From Thuidium tamariscinum (lineage: Eukaryota > Streptophyta > Bryopsida > Hypnales > Thuidiaceae): DNA of 64,000 bases. The stretch lies in assembly GCA_947034885.2 (NCBI GenBank), contig OZ019759.1, positions 2,668,501 through 2,732,500 of the forward strand. The letters run 5' to 3'. Positions 1 through 11,328 of the stretch are shown one piece after another. The notes under the pieces were generated by a model. The model saw nothing but the letters and a program-made list of their open reading frames with translations. It had not been told where the DNA came from and searched no databases. Every line of letters begins with the position of its first letter. The stretch's first letter is position 1. Position numbers and translations under genes: made by a program.

Positions 1-160
1 CGGGTATCAATTACAACGGGTATCACCTTTTTTGGGTTCCATCCCACATTTCATAGAAGGTGATACCCGGATCTCGATCCCAGTGGGTATGGACCATACT
101 CGGGTACCATCCACACAGGTAAGTGATACCCGGATCTCAAAAGAAGCGGATGTCGACCAC
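1..160. repeat. Short inverted and direct repeats around GGTGATACCCGG
   Basis: GGGTATCACC near 18-28 is answered by its reverse complement GGTGATACCC near 59-69, and GTGATACCCGGATCTC recurs near 122-140. This makes a small hairpin plus a direct repeat. It could be the edge of a repeat that continues left of the window. No coding sequence is seen. Confidence 0.4.
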
Positions 161-169
161 ATCGGATTG

Positions 170-603
170 GATTTAGCCGGGTCTCAATGGCAGCGGCTTC
201 CTCGTAAACCCGCTAGGGTTTGGCGCTCTTGTTCCTCCTCGTCTGTTGCTTTTCCGTGTTTTGGGCGAGTGTTTTGCGTGATGCTTGCAAGATCATTTTG
301 CGAGGTTCAGCGGTAGTCTTTGGAAGATGTATTCGCGTGTGTGAGAGGAGCGCTTCACCTTTGTTTCAGAGAAGCGCTTCACCTCTGTGTGAGAGGACTG
401 CTTCAACTTGTAGGAGGAGCACTTCACCAACTTTCGAGAGTTTCCCACGGCACCACCGATTTCCCCTCTTGTTCTGTCACGACTGACGATCGTAGTTCCG
501 ATTCAAGGTCGCAGTATGGTTCACAGTGTGAGGTGTGAGGTTGCCATCGGAGAGTTCTGGTTGCCTTGTGGTTTGCGGTGGGGACAACATTTGCGTCTAT
601 TCA
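170..603 (+). other. Possible leader exon with degenerate tandem repeat
   Basis: The stretch contains a telobox-like CTAGGGTTT at about 212 and ends at a strong donor-like GTGAGTAAGTC at about 606. Between about 343 and 432 there are four imperfect 22-26 bp units built on GAGAGGAGCGCTTCACC. No ATG-initiated frame spans it, and the only open frame would have to begin at TTG. It may be the untranslated first exon of a plant gene, or simply repeat sequence. Confidence 0.2.
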
Positions 604-1268
604 CGGTGAGTAAGTCTTGACTTACCTTATAACCTTCAATGTAGGTTTAGTGCTTTCTTTGATCAGGTCTTTCTGTATCATTTCTATGTATTGTTTGTTT
701 AGGTTTTAGGGTAAATTTCTATGTATTCTATTAAGCTTCATTTAAATAAGACACAGAAGCTTGTCTTGAGTTGTGGATTCATTTCTCTTGATTTATTTCT
801 GTTGCTTAGCCCTGCATCCTGTTTGTACAAAAGTAATCATGGTTTCAGTGTGTGAGAGAACGGAGGTGGGCTTCAGCTCAACTTGTTTGAGTTGTGAGGG
901 TTTTTTCCTCTTGCTTAGGCCTACATTGTGTCTGTGCAAATGGAATAACAATTTTATTGTGTGATTTTCTAGGGTGTAACATGTGAATTTGAGAGATTAG
1001 ATTGGCAATTTTCAGCTCAATTCGGTTGATTTGGTAGGGTTTAGAATCTGAATTCGAGTGCATTGGACTTTATTATATGCTTGGCCAGTGCTTTTGATAT
1101 TCAGAAGCTGCATGCTGCATGTATATTGTGAAATTGTGGCTTTACTGCCTGATCGTGTGATTTGCATTTGGTGTTGAGATTGGGAATCATGAAATCGTTG
1201 AATTTTAATGGGAGACCCATAATTGTTAGCTGTTGTAATGAACCTTGCAAATGTGGAATTCCTTGCAG

Positions 1269-1342
1269 ATTTTTGAGGTACTTGTGCGTATAAGAAGGTT
1301 GGGAAGGACGTTGGGACGACAGTGCATTCCTCAACCAAGCAA
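1269..1342 (+). other. Possible 74-bp internal exon
   Basis: The segment is preceded by a pyrimidine tract ending TTGCAG and followed by GTAAGTGAAG, a near-consensus plant donor. Frame 1 is open throughout. It could pair with the putative exon ending near 605. I do not recognise the peptide, and the flanks (604-1268 and 1343-1660) hold nothing else I can identify. Confidence 0.2.
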
Positions 1343-1665
1343 GTAAGTGAAGTTCTGTAACCTCAATTGAATTCCAACTTTGGTAATTGAAAGTATGGCG
1401 TATATCATAGGGAGATGTGTACATCTGAATTGGACCCTGAACCCTAAACAGAATTTTGCATTGATTCACATCTAATTCCATTATGCGCATCATATGAATG
1501 AGTAGTCTAAAACCTCAAACCCTAAATGAAAACGCTAATTTTTAGTGTTTTTAGAAGTCTACAAAGACTATGACGCTCTGTAGTATATGCATCGGCCCCA
1601 ATGATAAGTAACAATCTAAACCCTAATCCCTAAGTGACGTCGACGAATTAAAGTAGTCTTTGCAA

Positions 1666-2052
1666 TTTAGCTCGAGTTGAGCTAAACTACAGAGTCAACA
1701 TCCTGGAATTGGATCCTCATACAAAAATAATAAATGAATAAAAGATTCATCTGAAGAGGAAGATATTTAAATTAATTAGCGCTCAGTTATAAAAACACTC
1801 TGCAGTTCAACTCGACACGAGCTGAACTGCCACCAATTGCTCTGAATCTTTTGAAATTCTGTAGCATTGTGAAGAATATTATACAGATCTCAGAACTACA
1901 AAGGCTACAGTTTAGTTCGATTCGAGCTGAACTCCAAGCAAGTCAAAAATGACCATTGCAGAAAACAATGATCTCTCAGCGTTAAACGTATCATGAACAG
2001 ATAATCAACTTAATGGATGGCACCTATGAGATTGAGCTTGAATCAAGCTAAA
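1666..2052. repeat. Cluster of four ~21-25 bp palindromes upstream of the ParB-like gene
   Basis: Four interrupted palindromes lie at 1666-1686 (TTTAGCTC-n5-GAGCTAAA), 1802-1830 (GCAGTTCA...TGAACTGC), 1909-1933 (AGTTTAGTTCGA / TTCGAGCTGAACT) and 2032-2052. All share the layout TTYAGCTCGA / TCGAGCTRAA. They are spaced roughly 100-140 bp apart and end about 50 bp before the ATG at 2101. Five further copies lie in or beside introns downstream. The count and placement make chance unlikely. Confidence 0.7.
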
Positions 2053-3635
2053 TTGCTAGTTTATCCAGCGTTCTAATCTAATAACCCTTTGTCAAATAGA
2101 ATGGATGAACAAGTGGCTAGCCTCAAACAATACTTTCGAAAGTGCGACGTGTAGAACCCCGATGACAATTCTGAGGAGGACATGATGCTCTGTGAGGGGG
2201 AGTTCTGGGAATTCAAAGACCCAGACCAAGTTGAAAGCTGGAGTTTCCACATGATTCCTTTCAAGGAAGAAATAGCCTTCTCATACAAATTCAAGAAGTC
2301 AGCTATTTTTCTGCAACTGTCATTTGATGAACGAGTGAAGGACGTGGAAGCAGATGCGCATCCAGCAATAAAGATCAAGTGTGTGACATCTGATCCAGAT
2401 ATTCCTAAGGAGGACCAGTATCACTTCACCGTTTGCCTTGATTCAATGCTCATACCATTCACCTTGACTCCATTTTTGAAGAATCTGGAGAGAACATCAT
2501 TTGCGGATGAGATCAAAGAGTTAGAAAAGAAACTAGACAATAAAGAATGGCAGAATGCGAACGGAGCCCCAATTAATGGGAAAAAACTTTGTGCCAAGCT
2601 CCGCTACATGTTTAGTGACCTGAACACTTTGAAAGGGAAGATCCAGCTCAGAAATCAACTGGAGAAGCCACACACGGTGTCCATGAACACCGAGCATCCA
2701 GGAAGGAGTGAGAGTTCAAAATGCAACTCTGTTGTGGAGACCGGGTCTGGAAAACCAAGACGTGCCTCTCAAAGGCAACTAAGGAATCCCTCTCAAAATC
2801 AAGGAAAGAAAGCCGGCCCCTCCACGTCCAAAGTCGTATTACCCACCAAATCCACAGAGCAATCCGAAATTGCGGAAGGGAGCTATGTGGATGAAATGGT
2901 AAATGTTCCCCACTCCCGCAAGACCGAAAGAAAGCAAGATTATAAGCAAGTGAGTGAGGTGTACCAATGATTCTGGTCTACTTGCAAAGACGCTTACGTC
3001 TTCCCCGTTGGTGAGAAGAAAGAGATTGAAATCACGAAGCTCATCACTACTCCCTCAACCTTCAACATTCGTTCGAAGGAAACGCGAATTATTGATGATA
3101 TGGTAACTTGGCTTCTGAATATTCCGGACAAATCAAACAAGCAAATCCTATGCGTTATGCCGGTGGGGCACTCTACAAAGTCAACCAAATGGGAGGATAT
3201 TGAAGAGGGCAAGTTCTATATCATCAACGGGCAGCATAGCGTAGAAGCAAGTGAAAGGATTGTCAATGACGCTAACGGCATCGATGAGGAGACCAAGAAG
3301 CATTTTCGGAAATGGGAATGCTTTGTCGTGTGGTTAATGGATGATTGAGGAGAAGCTCCGGAACATTTCAGCGTATTATAATCGAACAAATCACTTTGTA
3401 GCAACACAACCGTTGTGGGCCACAAATATTTTGGGAGTGTGATCCGTTTGGGAGGCCATGGATAGGCCAAAAAATCCGAAGGAGGCTTCCTCTGTTGGGA
3501 CCGCCTCAGCGATAAGATGAACAACGGATAATCTCCGCAACAAAAATAAATTCAATGTAAGTACTGAACACTGATATTGCCTGTCCTATTTTTTGTATGT
3601 GATTTTCTTCATACATGTTTGTGACTCTTCTGCAG

Positions 3636-3656
3636 TTTAGCTCGACTCAAGCTAAA
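3636..3656. repeat. Intronic palindrome TTTAGCTC-n5-GAGCTAAA class
   Basis: It lies inside the putative intron 3557-3695 of the ParB-like gene, about 40 bp before the acceptor. Arms are TTTAGCTCGA and TCAAGCTAAA with one mismatch. Confidence 0.7.
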
Positions 3657-5090
3657 GTAAAGAACACTTCTAATATGGACTGATTCTGATATCAGGAATT
3701 CAAAAAAGCTGTTTATGTTTGATTTTCAATGATCGATGTAAACAAAAATCTAAAGTTGTCCAAGGCAAAGGACAAAGAAGAGAAGCTGAAGCTTACGAAT
3801 GAGCTAAAGTTGATCACCACCCTTGATGATGTTTACAATCTCTGGAAGGAGGTCATAACAGCCACCGCCCACGGAGAGCTTTTTAACCCGGATATGGAGA
3901 AGTTGTTTAATGCGAGGACCAATTGGAACCTAGAGAACTGCATGCTCACCCATGAATTCTTCAAGTTCCTTGGCAATCTAAGCTATCCTGAGTTGGGTAA
4001 GCTTGTTAAGCATATTTTAAACCAGATGGGTGACAAAAGAAAGCATTGTTATTCTAAAGTGACGATTAAGGCAATATCGTCGGTGCTGGATAGTTGCTAC
4101 ACCATGAAGGAATGGGCGGAAAGATGGAAGCGAAAGCATCTCGTGAAAAAAGAGCTTCACCAAATCAAGCTGGAGTTTGGCCTCATGAACGCAAACAACA
4201 AAATTATTGTTGAAAACTGGAAGGCCTTCAAAAACGAACGCAGGTTTTCTAGGGCCACTATGGATGTTCTCCTCGACAGGCCTGGGGAGAGGTACTTTGT
4301 GGTGGTGAGGTCGAAGAACAAGACTTGTGCTCAGTTGTCGCCAGAAGCATTCTCTTTTTTCTAGACGTTTCTTGAGCACAAGACCAAATTTGTCAAGCCA
4401 ACGGCGAATGGATACTACCGGACGTACAACAAAATAAACAACGTGACATCGGAGTGGCCCAGAGGTATGTGGTCGGAGGAGATGCCAAAGCAAATCGGGC
4501 TCGGAGTAGTTGACTTTCGTTGGCTTCTAGGGATGATGAAGAAGGACAAGTCAACAGTTGATTGCCCGTATTTTGTTGAAGTCGTGAGCTCAATGTTCAA
4601 AAAGAGTCCCAAGCTCAAAGAGATTTCATCGTGGCTCTTCATTTGCTCAGACGAGAAGGAACAAGCACAGGTTTTACGATTTGTAGAAACCAACAAGGCT
4701 CTTGACAAGTACAACATTGAGTATGCCGACTACCACGCTAGGAAAAATGATCGGCTAGGTGATGCAGCAGCGGCAAGGACACCGAAGAAGGTTCTTCTCA
4801 TGTTCTTGCAAAATCCCACGAATCCTGTGCAGGTCATAATTCCTTAGGAGTTCCTGTGTCCTGACACGGTTAGGTACATAAAAGCGCGTGCGTATAGTGA
4901 ACTTGAGTACTGGCTAAACAATCTGGAACTCCGCATGGAATTCTATTTGTGGCTAATCCGCAAATTCTGTACCCCCGGGATGTGTGTCTTCTCAGGATTC
5001 ACAAGCGGGAAGTTTACCTGCGCTGCTATGGTGGGTCTATTTCTTATTTGTGTAGTAGTAGCCTTCGCTTACTTGTGTATTGTCATGTCA

Positions 5091-5111
5091 TTTAGCTTGA
5101 GTCGAGCTAAA
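5091..5111. repeat. Intronic palindrome, same family
   Basis: It lies in the putative intron 5031-5165, directly after the exon encoding the glycine-loop-like motif. Arms are TTTAGCTTGA and TCGAGCTAAA. Confidence 0.7.
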
Positions 5112-5849
5112 ACTTGCTTGCTGTCATTCGTGAGATATCTAACGATTAATCTCTTCTTGCTGCAGATGAGTTGCGTCTACGTTTACGCTACTAGGCTCTT
5201 AGAAGAGTCGCTTACTGGAAAGAGCTCTGCTTGAAGGCCATGACATTGGACAAGGCAGACTTTTTGGAAAGCGGTTATCAAAAAAAGTCGCAAGACGTTT
5301 CCCCCGGTTCGTAGTCCGAGCCTTCATCGTCAAAGAGAAAACTATGGTCCAGTCAAGACTCGCCTGGCATGCAACAGAAGCAAAGGGCAGCTCCTCTCTT
5401 CGATGACTCTGAGGAACTCTCGGACGATGACGAAGATGAGACCGACGACGATGTTGAGGAATTGGGGCTCGACAAAATATCGACTCCAACGAGTCGCCCA
5501 GGATCAGACGTCCTCGGGTTCGTGGCGTCTTCTATACTACCGCCAACTGCTCAGACGCCGAAGACTCCTACTGCTGGTAGTCAGGCAGAACGTAAGAGGA
5601 AGAGGGACAACATGGTAGTGGTTATGAAGCGGATGGAGTAGATGCAGAAGTTTCAGATCGATCAGATGAATGCGTAGAACGCCCAGAATGTGCTTCAACA
5701 GAAGAAGCAGGAGCTCGCTGTAGCGCAGCTACGGGAAGAACGAGAGAGGGACTGCATGGAGCAAGCGAAGGTGAACGAAGCAAATTTGAAGATTCAAGAG
5801 CAAAATGCGCAGTTCATGCGGGAGCAAGTAGAGGCGAATAGGTTGGAGA

Positions 5850-5870
5850 GAGAGAGAGAGAGAGAGACAG
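5850..5870 (+). repeat. (GA)n microsatellite
   Basis: About ten GA units inside the coiled-coil-coding part of the ParB-like relic. They encode Arg-Glu repeats and are a plausible source of the frame change seen next to them. Confidence 0.8.
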
Positions 5871-6319
5871 GGCGGAGCGAGAAAAGAGCAACCAAATTCT
5901 GGCCTTCTTGTTAGACAAGGTTGGCATTGTGCCGCTCGTAGCAATTTCTCCAGCCTCTGAACCTCCGCAGCTGCAGATATTGGGGCGCCCCTCCACATCA
6001 AACGACAGCAATGTGGCGAGTCCTCAAGCGGCCGTCAATGTCACGCCGCCCCTCCCGGTGGAATCTTCGTTCGCAACTCCTCTCCCCCCCTCTTGATGAG
6101 CAGTTTCTGGAGACCTCATTCGACAAGGAGCTGAATGTCATACATAACGCGCAAGCTTGCCGAGCGAGAGGGAACTTCCGCGGCGGCAAATAGTGTTGTG
6201 GTTGGGCACAACCTGGCCGTGGATGCTTCCAAAGCGGAACTCGGAAGCACTTCCCTTCCCACTAAAGATCCACCAGTAGGTTGTGCCCAATGACAACTTG
6301 GTTTTCCTTTCTTTGTAGT

Positions 6320-6340
6320 TTTAGCTCAACTCGAGCTAAA
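6320..6340. repeat. Palindrome between the ParB-like and NIF-like relics
   Basis: Arms are TTTAGCTCAA and TCGAGCTAAA. It lies 27 bp after the stop of the upstream relic, so this copy is intergenic rather than intronic unless the two relics are one transcript. Confidence 0.65.
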
Positions 6341-6472
6341 TTGTATAGGAATGGCATAGGTGCAAAGTTTTGAAGGCAATATTTATTTTTCAGTAGTGCT
6401 GAGCAGTCCTAAGAAAATATAGCTCTAGGATTGTCTGCAAATTTTGTAATCAATTTTGTGTATAGGCACTCA

Positions 6473-6726
6473 AAGGCCTTATTCATTATATTGAGACAAA
6501 GTGTAGTCTCAATTTTATCTTAGAGTCGAAGATAAATGGTCATAACTTTTTAATTTTGAGTTTATTTGATAATTTGAGACTTTAATATAATAATACATGT
6601 AAAAATCTTTAATTGTCCAAAGGTTGCAATCTCATCTTATCGTCAACTCGATGATAAATGACTAAAATTCTTTTAGGGTGAAGTCTCAAAATGTGTAAAT
6701 TGTCTCATTTTAATGAATAAGGCCTT
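6473..6726. mobile_element. MITE with 16-bp terminal inverted repeats
   Basis: The left end AAGGCCTTATTCATTA is matched on the inverted right end by AAGGCCTTATTCATTA. The similarity continues inward through a shared ATGAGACA / TTGAGACA block and internal TTTATCnTnGAGT elements. The element is about 254 bp, non-coding and AT-rich. ACTCA occurs on both sides (about 6468-6472 and 6728-6732) and could be a short target duplication, so the superfamily is unresolved. Confidence 0.65.
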
Positions 6727-6865
6727 GACTCAGATTCTGAGTATGTAATATATGATTTCTCACAAACGGCATTTCACAAACATTTGTACCGCATGCCATG
6801 TAATTGTTGACGAGTTGCATGCATTTGTGCCCCCCCCTCTCGGAATCTCTTGTGCTGGCTTCTCT

Positions 6866-8789
6866 AGTAAGCATTGTACATGTCGAGGGCTTGACGGAAG
6901 GTGACAAAGGAAAATCAGAGGGAGAGCCTTCTTACCTCGAGCATACCTCCGCAATCGCAGATGACATCAGCCAGCCCTCAAATTCGACTTATGAAGAGGT
7001 AGAGTTTCGCTTCATTGGTCATGTCATATAGTATGTGCCCATTTTTTTTTCTTAAAATGGTTTATCTTCTTGAGCACAACATGCCAGTTCAGCGTCTGTT
7101 AACTGGCTGCGCTCTCCTCCGTTTTCTAACAGGTGTCTGGCCCTCCAATAGCTCGCGGGGGGGCAACGGAAGATGTCCATCGGCCATTGAGGTCTGGGGG
7201 GGGGCTGTGAAATGGATAAACGTCATTCTAGATTTCAATGGCATTCTATGTGTCACGGAAGACTGGAAGTCAAAGGGATCGATCAAGCAGTTCAACAACC
7301 GATCATAACCGCACTCAGCCACCATGGCCGCGGTTGTGGGGCCAAAAGCCGTCTATGTTCGGCCTAACTGCTCCATGTTCCTTCTGGAGCTAGGAAAGAT
7401 AGCTTTTGTTTCAGTATGGAGTTCCATGAAGAAATCCACAACTGAGGATATTTGCGATTATCTCTTTCGGGACGGGCAAAAGCCCTTCCTCGTTCTCGGT
7501 CAAGATGCGTGCAAGACAATTAAATGCAGGGATCACTTTGGGAGGCTGACCTCCTATAAAGAACCCGATACTAAAAAGGACTTGTTCTTGAAAAATTTAG
7601 ACGTGCTTTTCAAGCGGGGGAGGGTTCACTGTCGACAATACTGTGATAGTGGACGACAGCCCTCAAAAGCACATCATGAACAAGTCTAAGAATGTAGAGC
7701 TTGCGAAATCATGGATTCATCGGGGAAATGGAGAAAAAGATAATTTCCTTCTCGCAACTTTACTTCCTTGGTTTCAGCAATTACACGTCCACCGCGACGT
7801 GGGCCTGAAGGTTTTCCGTGAAAATAAAAAAGGAAGAATTGGACGACGTATGCTTTGCGACGAAAGGGGTCATCGTGAGTATGACAAGCTTATGGAGGTC
7901 GTACGAGGATCTCACAATGTTAGTTAGAAATTCTTTTCGAGGTATGTAGTTCAGCTCAAATCGAGCTGATGTGTAGCTTTTGCATGTTCTATTGTAGTCA
8001 AAATGTCCTTGCGTTTTAGCTCGAGTCAAACTAAAAAGTGTGAGCGAGGAAATATTGCTACGTGTTCTTCAGAGACCTTCACTACGGATTCCTTCGTGAG
8101 TTCAGTGCATCTTGTTCATCTTCTGGTTTTGATTCTGTCCCTTTTCACTTCAGGGGGTCAACGCTTCATCCTACCCAGGCGAAAGTATCGATCAACGTTG
8201 CCGGGTGTCCGAGGACTCCATCCTAGACTACGGGCAATATGTCATTCTCAACACTCGGAACTTCCTCAGCTCGGCACCCACGTTAAATTCCTCCATGGAC
8301 TTCTCGACAAGACTAATCGAAGATGGAGTGGTGGACAACCCGCCAGACAGGCTGCCTCGGCTCCCGGTTTCGACCTCCCCTTCGCCTCTTCGTTCGAGGG
8401 AGCCTTCGCTGTCAACAAAGGATCAGTCTCCCTTAGACAAAGGGGTCTCCAGGAAGCTGTATGAAGACGCAAATTATCCTCTTGAACTTCCGAGAATTAT
8501 GTCGCCGGTTCCTGATGTGAGACGTGAGCTAGTCGTTAACTACCCGCGCAGTCGGCCCTGACTTCCTCAACAATTACCCAGGTTCCATAATGAGAGGATG
8601 AAGAGAAAACATGAAGGTCCCTCATGCAGTCAGTACTCCACTCCGTCATGGGATTTGTGGGAGCTTCAGTCCTTGAAGATGCAATGGAGGGAACAAATCC
8701 GGGAGGTGGGGGAGATAGCCAAAGAATACAACCGTGGTCTAGAAATTCTGATGGCCATGGCGAAGATGAAGAGTAAATCGCACGAGTAA
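6866..8789 (+). pseudogene. Degenerate FCP1/NIF-type HAD phosphatase-like gene
   Basis: Family knowledge: NIF/FCP1 phosphatases dephosphorylate Ser/Thr residues, notably in the RNA polymerase II C-terminal tail, using a DxDGT nucleophile motif. Seen here: WINVILDFNGILCVTE (about 7213-7260, motif I-like, with Asn at the second Asp), VRPNCSMFLLELGK...VSVWSS (about 7354-7425), a KDLFLKNLD segment, and TVIVDDSPQK (about 7640-7670, motif III-like) in another frame, followed by RGNGEKDNFLLATLLPW. One in-frame stop and one frame change separate these parts, so it is broken. An upstream exon around 6866-6998 and a downstream Pro/Ser-rich tail with a short coiled coil (8150-8789) seem to belong to it. 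A near-duplicate domain lies at 18.3-19.2 kb on the other strand. Confidence 0.55.
7951..8035. repeat. Two palindromes in one putative intron of the NIF-like gene
   Basis: One copy is at 7951-7970 (TTCAGCTCAA / TCGAGCTGA), right after a donor-like GTATGTAG at about 7943. The second is at 8015-8035 (TTTAGCTCGAG / CAAACTAAA). These are the last copies of the family in the window, so the set brackets exactly the ParB-like plus NIF-like relics. Confidence 0.65.
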
Positions 8790-9072
8790 GGTTTTGTATA
8801 TAGAAAAATATTATATAGATGTAGACAGTCAAATGTCATAGACTGGCTACTACATTTTGAGGCACTATTATTGTATAGTCGGGAATTGTATGCAGAGTGT
8901 AGATGATATAGTTAGTGACATAAGTCTCATATGAAATGACAAATATATTAGAAAAATGTATTAAAATCATTCAATGCAAAACCGTAAAAAAATGTTTACA
9001 AGCTAAGTAGTTACAGTATCTCATCTTTGATGACTGTGATGGCCTTGTTAGTATAAGTTTTAGAAGATGGGT
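8790..9072. other. Non-coding AT-rich spacer
   Basis: I see no ORF, repeat or motif of note here. It follows the TAA-ended coiled-coil tail and precedes a foldback element. Confidence 0.5.
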
Positions 9073-9314
9073 CATGGTTAGGAAGGGAGAAAATTAGAAG
9101 ATGAGATTCAACGTAGATCTTTGTACAGAAATTGTAGAAACAAAAACATCTAGATGCCACTCTAAGCAGTTCCATGAGTGGCAATTTGAACCTATGTGTT
9201 TGATATTGCCATTTAGGGAACTGCGGAGTGGCACTTAGATGTTCTTGAGTCTTTGATTTCTCTACGAAGATGCACGTTGAATTTTTTCTTCTAATTTTTT
9301 CTTTTCTAACCATG
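9073..9314. mobile_element. Foldback element with ~105-bp imperfect arms
   Basis: CATGGTTAGGAAGGGAGA at the left is matched on the inverted right end by CATGGTTAGAAAAGAAAA. The arms then run through ATTAGAAGA, ATTCAACGT, ACATCTA and TGCCACTC up to GCAGTTCC. The loop (about 9177-9218) is a weaker hairpin itself. There is no coding capacity. It is likely a non-autonomous DNA element; its target duplication is not clear. Confidence 0.6.
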
Positions 9315-9950
9315 GCTAGTCTTCTGAAGCTTCTACTGACAAGCCCAACACAATCGGGGGAGATGAGATGCTTCGACTATCAAGAATGTGACGGTAAGCA
9401 TCAATTGTACATAGTATGTGATTTTATTAGAATCAGTTGGGATATTTGTATGGAATATAAGATTTAGGGCTTCTAGTATTGATGTGTTATTTTTGTATTG
9501 AGAGAAAAACTTGTATACATTCAAAGCATTTGTAGTCTATGCTTGTAATTGCAATGACTGCATTGTACAAAAAGTACTTTCTATTAAGGAGATTGTACCT
9601 ATCATTACTAAATTTAAGGCCTATATTTTCGTTTCCTGTGTTATTGCACTACTTTCTTATTGCTAAATATAATTGGTATTCTTAACTTTGTAAATTTGAG
9701 TATGTGCAAATCTCTCATTTCGATAGAAAACTCTCATTTTAATGAATATGATGTTGTTGCAAAGTGGATTCCAGCACCATCTGCAAAGGTAACCAACAGA
9801 GTAGAGCATCAGTTGTATGCATTGATGATTTTCTACAACGAAACTTGGCACGCACAACCGGAAACTAAGGCACATAGTGTTGGACACATGTACAAGGTTC
9901 TACGGGCAAGAAGGTGGTTAGGGTGTAGGATCCCATCTTCCATTGTCCGC
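9315..9950. other. Spacer without a recognisable gene
   Basis: A short ATG frame beginning at 9312 reaches a donor-like GTAAGC near 9393, and another short frame spans 9660-9968. Neither matches anything I know. The stretch marks the transition to the GC-richer repeat mosaic. Confidence 0.3.
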
Positions 9951-10769
9951 AACGTTACACGTGCGTAGCTGGCATTGTGGACATTCATGACATTGCAAAC
10001 CGTCGTGCTCATCACCATTCATCGCCATTTGCCGTTTGAAAGGTAACGGTGGACACGAGGTGTGCCAACTACAGATCACCCCCCAAATGCATCCCTCGGT
10101 ATAGACTCCAGAAGTAGGTGCATTGCTAAGTTGTGACAAGTGGTGATGGCTTCCTTCAATGGACGCACTGCAATGACTGTTTTGGATGTTCACGGATAGA
10201 ACATTACACTCTCGTCGACCTTGAATGTCGACCACATCATCGATCACCCCTGAATTTGCCTTGACGTCGTTGCCTCTATACACAAAGAAAAGGAGGGGTC
10301 GTAAGCGTCGCTGCAGCTCATTTTCTTCATGTACGGAGGCACCATTGTCAAGGCAAATTCAGGGTTCATCAATGACTTGAACAGCAACCATCACCACTCG
10401 TCACAACTTATTAGTGCACGTGCTTCCATAGTCTAGACCAAGGGATGCGGTCGGAGGATGGTCGACAACTGGCACACCTCGTGCCTTCCAAGATTGATGC
10501 AGACTTCTTTCCCTTCTCGACACTCGGAAGATCGCAAAACCACGTGCAAGTCAACTCCACCTCAGACATTCGCCATTTACAAGGTACCTCGACCTTCGAT
10601 AGGCTAGGTGGTTGCCAACAAAATGGAACCCACATTGCCATCCGACACTCCACTCACATGAATTGCTCTCCATTTTAGGAATGGGAGGTGCAGCATGAAA
10701 GCCAGCGTGGATCCCATGGGTTCACAACCACTTAGCCTGCCAGAGGCCAAGATACCATGCACCTTCGTC

Positions 10770-11155
10770 ATCTTCGGTTGTTGTTACGTTGACGATGTTG
10801 CATCCTCGTGGCCGTTCCAGCTTCCCTGGATGCTTGGTGCATTGGAGCCAAACATACCTCCATATGCCCATGCACACGATTTCAAGGAAGCTCGAGTGGT
10901 ATGAACGGAGTGTAAAGCACACGGTGAGGAGGTGGAGCTGTGTTCCCTGGAATCATGTGCACGGGCACACCGAGACATGATTGGGATTGGACATCTTGAT
11001 AGTGTAGGCCACTCATTCTCTTATCCTGAAAGGTGGACAACGTGATAAGAAGTGAGAGAGTGAAGGACATGAATCAAATCATGCTACACAGAAAGAGAAA
11101 GAAACAATGTTTAGTCGGAAAAGGGACACGGCACATGGCACATTGGTTGTGGAAA
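10770..11155 (+). repeat. First copy of a segmental duplication (with 12640-13250)
   Basis: It holds one copy of the ~229-bp unit found in tandem near 12.5-13.1 kb (CCATGCACACGATT, GGAGCCAAAC, GTTGACGATGTTGCATCC). The contiguous segment after it (TGATAGTGTAGGCCAC through GGGACACGGC...CACATTGGTTGTGG) is repeated almost exactly at about 13062-13250. Confidence 0.75.
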
Positions 11156-11304
11156 CGTCTCCTTGTGGCCTCTGGGGGATATACAGTAATTGTCAACCCC
11201 CACGGACAGGTGCCCACAGTAAAATCTCTACGACGACGTTGCATCCTTGGTCGTCACGTTCTCGGATGAAGACAAGACCCAACAGTCTTTGTGTTGGAGA
11301 GCAC

Positions 11305-11328
11305 GGTTCAGAACGCCCATTCTGAACC
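11305..11328. repeat. 24-bp palindrome GGTTCAGAACG...TTCTGAACC
   Basis: The arms GGTTCAGAA and TTCTGAACC are perfect around a six-base centre. It is the best-preserved member of a seven-member set. The others lie near 14014-14036, 15430-15457, 15497-15519, 17639-17663, 19421-19442 and 19481-19503, most keeping a CGCG-like centre. Confidence 0.7.

Larger units (their letters stand above)
2101..6293 (+). pseudogene. Degenerate ParB-like / methyltransferase-like / coiled-coil gene
   Basis: The frame opens at ATG 2101, but an in-frame stop follows early and several more occur, so this is a relic. From N to C it shows: a ~300-residue variable and basic region; a ParB/DGQHR-like core with FYIINGQHSVEAS at about 3213-3250, followed by SAYYNRTNHFVATQPLWATN near 3367; a helical middle (3729-4364); and a methyltransferase-like C-terminal part with GLGVVDFRW (about 4500), SSWLFICSD (about 4630) and the glycine-loop-like MCVFSGFTSGKFTCAA (about 4980-5027). 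An acidic linker (5395-5470) and a Glu/Arg/Gln coiled coil (5640-5905) follow, then a Pro/Ser tail ending at TGA 6291-6293. Likely introns are 3557-3695 and 5031-5165, each holding one palindrome of the local family. Family knowledge: ParB-like domains fused to DNA methylases are known in phages and bacteria. The DPPY-type catalytic tetrapeptide is not visible. The domain assignment is mine, by motif. Confidence 0.55.

Noticed and set aside
1500-1640. Telomeric repeat from AAACCCTAAA-like words
   Set aside because: Only isolated telobox-like words occur, with no tandem array.
1666-8035. CRISPR-like array from regularly recurring palindromes
   Set aside because: Spacing is irregular (about 65 to over 1,500 bp), copies vary in sequence, and the context is intron-bearing plant DNA.
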